Assembly (NCBI RefSeq): GCF_949987515.2
Contig: NC_082702.1
Coordinates: forward strand, 52,173,600 to 52,237,599
Reading direction: 5' to 3'
From: Delphinus delphis
Lineage: Eukaryota > Chordata > Mammalia > Artiodactyla > Delphinidae
Length of the DNA stretch: 64,000 bases
The notes below the pieces were generated by a model. The model made no database searches. It was not told where the DNA came from and was given only the letters and a program-made list of their open reading frames with translations. The position numbers were made by a program, and so were the translations under genes. The first letter of the stretch is position 1. Each line of letters begins with the position of its first letter. Positions 58,119 to 64,000 of the stretch are shown here, in pieces.

Positions 58119-58325
58119 GGGCTTCCCTGGTGGCGCAGTGGTTGAGAGTCCGCCTGACGATGCAGGGGACAAGGGTTCGTGCCCCGGTCCGGGAGGATCC
58201 CACATGCCGCGGAGCAGCTGGGCCCGTGAGCCATGGCCACCGAGCCTGTGGGTCCGGAGCCTGTGCTCCGAGCGGGAGAGACCACAGCAGTGAGAGGCCC
58301 GCGTACCGAAAAAAAAAAAAAAAAA
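58119..58325 (+). mobile_element. Cetacean CHR-type SINE
   Basis: GGGCTTCCCTGGTGGCGCAG to GGCCCGCGTACCG plus A-tail, flanked by AAAAAGCAGGGAAGA on both sides (58104-58118 and about 58324-58338). Confidence 0.94.
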
Positions 58326-58862
58326 AAAGCAGGGAAGAATTTATTCTAAACAATTGAGTAGTTTCTTTATGAGGAGTAGAATTGTTGAATTGAAGGGAGG
58401 GATTCTTCCTTCTTGATTTATAAAATTTTATAAAGTCTGGTAATATGGGTTATTTTTATGGTTTTTTAGATTTGTAAAAGTTCCTGTGCATTCTAAAATG
58501 GCAGTCTACAGGGAGGGTGGTGGCTGAGTGCGTGTGGCATGTGGGAACCCTTCCAATCAAGTAATCTTGGTTTTGTCTGTTGTGTTTATTGGGTCACCCC
58601 ATGAAATTTAATTTGAAGCGTCCTGGGGTTAAAACAGTTGTTTTTCAACTTCTGGCTTGATGGCTTGTTTTGCAACTGAATCTCAAATGCTTTACCCTGC
58701 AGCTAAGCCAGGTGGGGAGGGCAAGCCACAGGGCAGCAGTTTTGGGTGAGGAGGTCTCTCAGTACTGAGCAGATCCACCCCCATGGATAGCTGCACCCTC
58801 TGCTCCAAGGAGGGCTACAGATAGGAAGGAAATTCCCACACCCAGGCAAGTTGGGGACTCAC

Positions 58863-58974
58863 CTTCCCGGCAGTGGTACTGCACCCACAGGTAACTGCCC
58901 CAGGTGGGGCACAGGTCTCCAAAGTAGGTCCCATTTGCTGCCACCTGGCAGGCCTGCAGCCCCCTGGCACTGGC
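58863..58974 (-). pseudogene. PKD1L2: PKD1L2 exon: SUEL lectin domain, second half, +1 frameshift
   Basis: The acceptor CTCCCAG and donor GGGAAG/GTGAGT are good. With the phase inherited from the previous exon the first codons read GQCQG, which fits the SUEL C-x-G-x-Q-x-C signature, but the following Cys-rich part ([18 protein letters not shown], then YLWVQYHC) is in the next frame. The switch falls on a run of five C on the plus strand (58960-58964; five G in the coding sense). Four G would restore one frame across the whole domain and the phase to the next exon. The exon is 112 nt where 111 fits. A homopolymer sequencing error is the alternative explanation for this lesion alone. Confidence 0.85.
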
Positions 58975-59184
58975 CTGGGAGGCACCCACATCCCAGCGGA
59001 AGCAGAAACCGTGTGAAGGACATTAAAGGATAGGGTCAGACAGAGATGAGTGACCTTGAATTCGTTCATTCACCCACCATCCCCCCAACAAGTACCTGTT
59101 GGTATCTACTGAAGACCGGGCACTGAGTCCGGTGCTGGGGGAGAAACAAGTAGGATTCCTGCCTTCAAATATCTCAGGGTCCAG

Positions 59185-59365
59185 CACAATGGTTCCCAAA
59201 CTTCAGAATACCAGAATCCCCTGGAGGGCTTGTGAAGACAAAAATGTCCAGACCCTGATTCTGATTCAGTAGGTTTGGAGGGCAGCTTGAGAATTTGCTT
59301 TTCTAACAAGCTTCCAGGCGATGTCGATGCCGCTGGCCCAGGGACCCCACTTTGAGAACCACTGG
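59185..59365. mobile_element. hAT-Charlie MITE (MER1/MER3/MER20 type)
   Basis: Terminal AATGGTTCCCAAACTTCAG and TTTGAGAACCACTGGT form the inverted ends; the middle has CTGATTCTGATTCAGTAGGT and ACAAGCTTCCAGGCGATG. Exact family not assigned. Confidence 0.65.
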
Positions 59366-59989
59366 TCCCGTGGCATCTACTCAGATGGTCTAAGGTAGAA
59401 ACCTACATCCTGAGAACTGGCAAAGAGGGCACAAGATTAGGAACCCTGTGTCTGCCACGGGCACCAGGTGCCCACAGGAGGGAGGAGTGTGGAGACCCCA
59501 GGCCAGAAGCCTCAGGGTCATCCCAACACCCATTCCCTCTGCCCATGTAGACATAATAGACGCCTACAGAGAGGCCTGGAGAAAGGACAGGCAGATGCTG
59601 TGGCCCTGGTTCCCCTCCTGGCTTGAGAGCATCCTATGGCTCTGCCCTGCACTGCATCACTTTCCTTGTTCTCTTTCGCATCTTAGAAACCCATGCTTGC
59701 TCCAGGCTTTGGAATATTTAAATGCTCTTTTCCTGTCTGGTTGCTTAGCCAGGCAAGCCCCACCCCCTCCTCAGATGCTCTCCTGGCCCTGGTTCCTCCC
59801 CAGCTGTTATGGTTTTGTGCTCCCCTCACCCGGTTTTTAGCCATGGGCCGATGACTCCTTGATCTATGTCTCTTGTTTAGCTCTCTCTTGAGTTCCTATC
59901 CTGTATGTCCACTTGTCTACACAGCATCTCCACTTGGACGTCACAGGGCACTCCAGGCTTCTCATATCCTGAAATGAGGTCTTGATCTC

Positions 59990-60415
59990 TGATTTGGGTT
60001 GAAGTGTGTCTCCTCTAAAAGGTGTCTTGAAGTCCTAACCTTTGGCACCTGTGAATATGAGCTTATTTGGAAACAGGGTCTTTGCAAACATAATCAAGTT
60101 AAGATGAGGTCATTAGGGTGAGCCCTTAATCCAGTATGACTGGTGTCCTTTGGACACAGAGACAGGGCATGTGAAGTTGGAAGCAGAGATTAGAGAGATG
60201 CACCTACAAGGGTTTGTGGGCAAGCATTGCCGACAAATGCCGGATGCTAGAAGAGGAAAGGAAGGGCTCTCCCCTGCAGGTTTTGGAGGTAGAGAAGTCC
60301 AGCTGACACCTTGATTCTGGACTCAGCCTCCAGACTGCAAGAGAACGTGCTTCTGTTGTTTTAAGCCACCCAGTTTGTGGTACTTGGTAAGGCTGCCCTA
60401 GGACATGAAGACAAT
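59990..60415 (+). mobile_element. MLT1-like MaLR LTR
   Basis: GTGTGTCTCCTCTAAAAGGT, GGGTCTTTGCAAACATAATC, GATGAGGTCATTAGGGTGAG, CTGACACCTTGATTCTGGAC and CCACCCAGTTTGTGGTACTT. Solo LTR. Confidence 0.78.
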
Positions 60416-60419
60416 TTCC

Positions 60420-60965
60420 CTCCTCCACCTTTGCCACCAGCTGCTCCTCCCCCAGCCTCTTCTCTCAATGCCAGGGTCATCCTGGACTCCCATCATTGAC
60501 AAGTCCTGTCAGTATGTCCTTCTGTTTCTGGAATCTATCCATTTCTCTCCATCTGCATTGCCCTCCAGCCTCCAGCCTCTCTCACCTGGGTTTCTGGCAT
60601 CAGCCTCCCTTGTTTGGACTCACAGCAGCCTGCGGGCAGCTTTAAAATACACCTGGCCGTGATCGTCCCCTGCTCAAAACTCTCCAGTGCTTCCCCAACA
60701 TCCTGGGGCTAGGGTCTGGGTTCCTCAGGCACTAGTGCCCCACCTCCCCCCATGCTGAGTGCTTTGCAGTTCCCTGCACCTACCACGCTCTTCCTCGGAC
60801 TTGCATGGGTTCCTCCCTCTCCCCAGAACACCCATCCCCATTCACCCAGCTGTCCTTTTCCTGCGTGACTCTTATCATATCTTCAGGTCTCAGCTTAGAT
60901 CTCACCTCCTCTGGGAAGGTGGCCAGCCCTTTGACCGTTGGTCCACAGATCCACCCTTACCCTAC
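60420..60965 (+). repeat. L2 LINE 3' region
   Basis: CTCCAGTGCTTCCCCAACAT, CCTGCACCTACCACGCTCTT, CAGGTCTCAGCTTAGATCTC and ACCTCCTCTGGGAAGGTGGC in L2 order. Confidence 0.7.
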
Positions 60966-61044
60966 TTGGTACCAAATTGCAGGGAACTACATTTCCCATA
61001 CTGCCCTGTGCACTGGCAGGCGCTGATGGAAGACTGAAGACGAC

Positions 61045-61650
61045 GTATTAACTTCCAATGGCTGCTGTAACAAATTACAAAAACGTAGTGGCATAAAACA
61101 GCACATTTATTACCTCACCTTTCTGGAGGTCAGAGGTCTGGGTGGGCTCAGCTGGGCTCTGCTCAGGGTATCACAGGGCTGAAATCAAGGTGTCACAGAG
61201 GCTCTGGGGAGGAATCTACTTCCAGTCTCATTCTTCTTGTTGGCTGAATTCAGTTCCTTGGGACTGTAGGACTGAGGTCCCATTTCCTTGCTGGCTATCA
61301 GCTGGGACCACCCTAAGCTCTTAGAGACCTCTCTCCAGTCCTCCCATGTGACCCCCTGTCTCTCAGAGCTGGCAGTGAGGCGTCAGATCTGTCTCATACT
61401 TGAATCTCACTGACTTCTCCATCTGCCACCCCTCTCTTATGCTTCTAGCCAGAGAGAATTCTCTGCTTTTGAGGGGCTCATGTGATTAGATTGTACCCAC
61501 TTCGATAATCCAGGATAATCTCCCTATTTTAATATTAGCAACCATAATTACATGTACAAAGACCCTTTTGCCACGTAAGTTAACATATTCATGGGCATGG
61601 CATCTCATCATACCCGCAGTTCCAGGGACTAGGGTGGGAATTTGGGGGTT
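61045..61650 (-). mobile_element. MLT1-like MaLR LTR
   Basis: Minus copy: ATGGCTGCTGTAACAAATTA, GTGGCATAAAACAGCACATT, TCTGGAGGTCAGAGGTCTGG, GATAATCCAGGATAATCTCC and CACGTAAGTTAACATATTCA. Confidence 0.75.
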
Positions 61651-62089
61651 CAAAGTCTGCCTGCACCAGACGGGAAGAGGTACAGGGCAGGGTGCTTTTT
61701 GCCCTCTCTCTCACCACATCTCCTCTGAAGCTCCAGCTCCTTGGGGCCCGCCCCTCCCTCCGTGGTCATTGCTCCCCCGGCGCAGATCATGGTTCTAGCA
61801 CCTGCCAGGTGGCCCTGACTTCTGGTTTTGGTGTGACATCCCCCATGGCTGTCCCTCCAGTCCTTTGGGGTGGTCGCGGCTTTCTGCTCCTCTAATCTCA
61901 GGGTTCGATCATCATCCCCTATTCGGCTTCTCAGCACTTCCGTGACTGAGTCATTGGATAACCAATTCCCTGCATTAAATTCCCTCTGTTGGAAGACCTA
62001 GCATGATTTTCCTGCTGGGACCCAGTTTGCTCTACCCCTCCGTGTGAGATCTGTACCCTACTAGGTGCGTCCACAGCACTAGACTACAA

Positions 62090-62415
62090 TCTCCAAGAGA
62101 GAGGGAATGTTTCGTTTTGCTTTGTTTTTGTTCACTGCTCTATCTCCAGCACGCAGAACAGTACCTGATACACAGCAGGTACAAAATGAGTCTTGCATGA
62201 GTAACTAAACAGCACCTTTTCTCCCTTCTGTGTGACACTGAGCACAGTGCTAGGTAATTGCCTGTATTTGTTTCTGTCTCCCCATTAGACTGTGACCCCT
62301 TCGAAGAACAGACTGTGTTTGATTCATCCCTGCATCCACAGAGCCCAGGATAGTGCATGGCACACTTTTGGTGCTCAATAAACGTCTGTCAGCAAACTGA
62401 CTGAATGAATGAGTG
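62090..62415 (+). repeat. L2 3' ends
   Basis: GCAGAACAGTACCTGATACA at 62155, then GACTGTGACCCCTTCGAAGA, CCAGGATAGTGCATGGCACA and GGTGCTCAATAAACGTCTGT. 62415-62900 shows nothing recognisable. Confidence 0.75.
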
Positions 62416-62899
62416 ATGGTGACACTTAGGTACAAACAGCCCCCCTGGAGCTCTGCCCAGATCTCCTCCAGCCCTCCCCAAAAGGATGCAGGGCTCCCAT
62501 CCAATGTGCCCTCTGGGTGTGGCTACAAGGTTTGGAAGCTTGCATCTAGGCCTTTAAGGAAATAGCCCACTGAGCTCCATCTGTGAAGGAGGCACACCCA
62601 TCGGCCCGTCCTCCGGGCCTTTCCTCCTTGGTGGGCCACAGCCTCAGGAATGCTGGGGCAACGAGGCGAGATGAAAAGAACCAACTGGCTGATTTCGGCA
62701 TTTCTTTCCCCCACGCCTGCTCTAAGGGGAGGAGGGGTGATGTGGGTCAGACATGGCGGGGAGAGGTGCAAGTTTCTTTCCAAGGAAAAATCCTTGTCAC
62801 CAGACAAACCTGGCTCAGAGGCAGATTTAATCTGATTTAGAAAAATAAGACCCTAGAGAAACTCTCCCATGTGAAGGAGAGATACCATCCAGAACAGGA

Positions 62900-63240
62900 G
62901 AGATACCACCTGGAACGTTTGTTTGTTTCAGGACTGTTCGCAATAGCAAGGATTAAGCAACAATCCGCACATCTCTCAATAGAGGAAAAGACAAACTATG
63001 ATATAGTTACATAATAAGTGAAACAAACTAGTACAACATGTATCAGGACAGATGATACGAATCTAATGTTTTATTCACTTCTGTAATGAGGGAATCTTAA
63101 GAAAATATGGCATAATGCTAAGATTTGACAAAGTTGGGTAGTGGGTCCAGAGGATTTCACTGAAATTTTTTTTCATTCTTGTACGTGCGTTTGAAGTATT
63201 TCGAAATTAAAAAAATTTAAATTAAAAAAAAAGAAAGAAA
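62900..63240 (+). repeat. L1-like 3' fragment
   Basis: CAAGGATTAAGCAACAATCC, ATAGAGGAAAAGACAAACTA and the A-rich end AATTAAAAAAATTTAAATTA resemble an old L1 3' end. Confidence 0.5.
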
Positions 63241-63499
63241 TGTTTTTGCACCCAGTTGGGGTGGAGAGCAAAATGTCCACCTGACCCGTCGGGTGGGTTT
63301 GATGTCAGGTGAAGGGTGAGCCACGGCCCCCTTACTCCCCTGCTTGGTGCTGTGGGCAGACTGGCTAATTTTCCCATATGATGGAAGCCCAAGGTCAGAT
63401 ATGAAGATTGTTCAATCCTTCCAGACCCCTTTGCTGGGCACAGGACACCAGGAAGTGCCCTGCACTTGCAGCCAGAGCTACAGAGCCCTTGGGCCCTAC

Positions 63500-63685
63500 C
63501 TGCCACTTCATCCTTGACGCTGACCCAGTTGCATTCCTCCTCCAGGTCTGAGGGGTCCCCGGCATCCTGGATGCAATAATGGGGAGTCTGGCGCCCATAG
63601 AAAGCATCCTGGATCTGGATCACCTCCCCTGAGCCACAGTGCATGGTGGCATTGAGGTTCTCGCAGGCCAGGCTCTGGCCGACAC
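63500..63685 (-). CDS. PKD1L2: PKD1L2 exon: SUEL/galactose-binding lectin domain, first half
   Basis: Read on the minus strand this exon has a CACAG acceptor and a GGCAG/GTAGGG donor. It encodes [15 protein letters not shown] followed by the SUEL hallmark AFYGRQ and an acidic, Cys-containing stretch ending [13 protein letters not shown] domains are small disulfide-bonded lectins that bind rhamnose or galactose; in PKD1L2 the domain sits outside the cell after the C-type lectin domain. The exon begins with two bases of a split codon and ends with one, so the next exon must begin with two. It is fully open. The upstream C-type lectin exons are beyond the right edge of the window. Confidence 0.9.
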
Positions 63686-63839
63686 CTGTGGCAAAGGTAA
63701 GGTGACACCTAAGGAGGGCTCGTGGTCACAGATGGGCAAGTGCCCAGGTAATGGGAAGCAGAGGGGTCTCAGGGGTCAGGACTGTGAGATGCAAGGACAC
63801 AGTGGGAGCTGACTCAGCAGGGGTGAGAAACAATGTGGA

Positions 63840-64000
63840 GGGCATGAGCATGGCTCTGGGGCCAGACTGCCCAGGGTCAGGGCCAGCCCAGCCACACTCG
63901 GGCTGTGTGGTCTTCTGCAAGTTATTCAGCTTCTCCGTGCCTCCTCTTTATGGGGGGAGTCAATATCACACCCCATAGAGTCGTTAGGAGGATCAAATGA
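63840..64000 (+). repeat. MIR SINE at the right edge
   Basis: GAGCATGGCTCTGGGGCCAG, CTGTGTGGTCTTCTGCAAGT and GTTAGGAGGATCAAATGA. Continues beyond the window. Confidence 0.65.

Larger units (their letters stand above)
1768..63685 (-). pseudogene. PKD1L2: PKD1L2 (polycystin-1-like 2), multi-exon unitary pseudogene, partial at both ends
   Basis: Twenty-six minus-strand exons, most with AG/GT borders and matching phases, spell the order SUEL lectin, PKD repeat, REJ, GAIN/GPS, first membrane helix, PLAT, further helices. That order is the PKD1L2 architecture; PKD1 has leucine-rich repeats and many PKD repeats instead, and PKD1L3 lacks the SUEL domain as far as I recall. Polycystin-1 family members are large plasma-membrane receptor-like proteins that pair with polycystin-2 type channels. 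Introns are retained, so this is not a retrocopy. Five in-frame stops, seven frameshifts and a SINE inside an exon make a functional product very unlikely. The start (C-type lectin exon) and the last membrane helices are outside the window. Assignment is from recalled family sequence; a BLASTP of the joined exons would settle it. Confidence 0.93.

Noticed and set aside
1..64000. CRISPR arrays, operons, prophage or other prokaryotic systems
   Set aside because: The sequence is mammalian; the only regular array is the 22-bp tandem minisatellite, which has no spacers.

Overview
The window is mammalian nuclear DNA, almost certainly from a whale or dolphin. The main evidence is a set of tRNA-derived CHR-type SINEs, some with the GC-rich GGGCTTCCCTGGTGG head and CCGCGTACCGC tail typical of cetaceans. 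Older mammalian repeats (MIR, L2, MLT1-like LTRs, hAT elements, L1 tails) fill most of the remainder. No ruminant BovB or Bov-tA elements were noticed. There is one 200-base assembly gap at 30794-30993.

One gene spans the whole window on the minus strand. It is the cetacean copy of PKD1L2 (polycystin-1-like 2), a large polycystin-family membrane protein. Read right to left, 26 exons were recovered. They encode the galactose-binding (SUEL) lectin domain (63.7-58.9 kb), a PKD repeat (55.9-47.0 kb), linker and REJ region (45-24 kb), the GAIN/GPS region with first transmembrane helix (24-13 kb), the PLAT domain (10.8-6.0 kb) and the next two membrane helices with a cytoplasmic loop (4-1.8 kb). 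The 5' end (C-type lectin exon, promoter) lies beyond the right edge, and the remaining channel-like helices and 3' end lie beyond the left edge. Most exon junctions agree in phase, which is why the exon calls are strong despite low-level ORF evidence.

The gene is broken. I read five in-frame stop codons, seven single-exon frameshifts, one exon-20 acceptor problem, one GC donor, and a 222-bp SINE inserted inside the PKD-domain exon with a 14-base target-site duplication. Exons between the lesions remain readable and most splice sites are still consensus, so this looks like a unitary pseudogene that lost function after a long period of constraint, not a processed copy. Human PKD1L2 is itself known as a gene/pseudogene polymorphism, so independent loss in cetaceans would be notable.

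The introns contain only repeats and anonymous sequence. Items of interest there are a 22-bp minisatellite made of CCAAT boxes (46360-46579), a perfect 24-base palindrome created by a local duplication (12579-12651), two GT-rich arrays, and a young L1 tail with a 13-base duplication. No RNA genes, CRISPR arrays or other protein-coding genes were recognised. Comparisons with human PKD1L2 are from memory and were not checked against a database.
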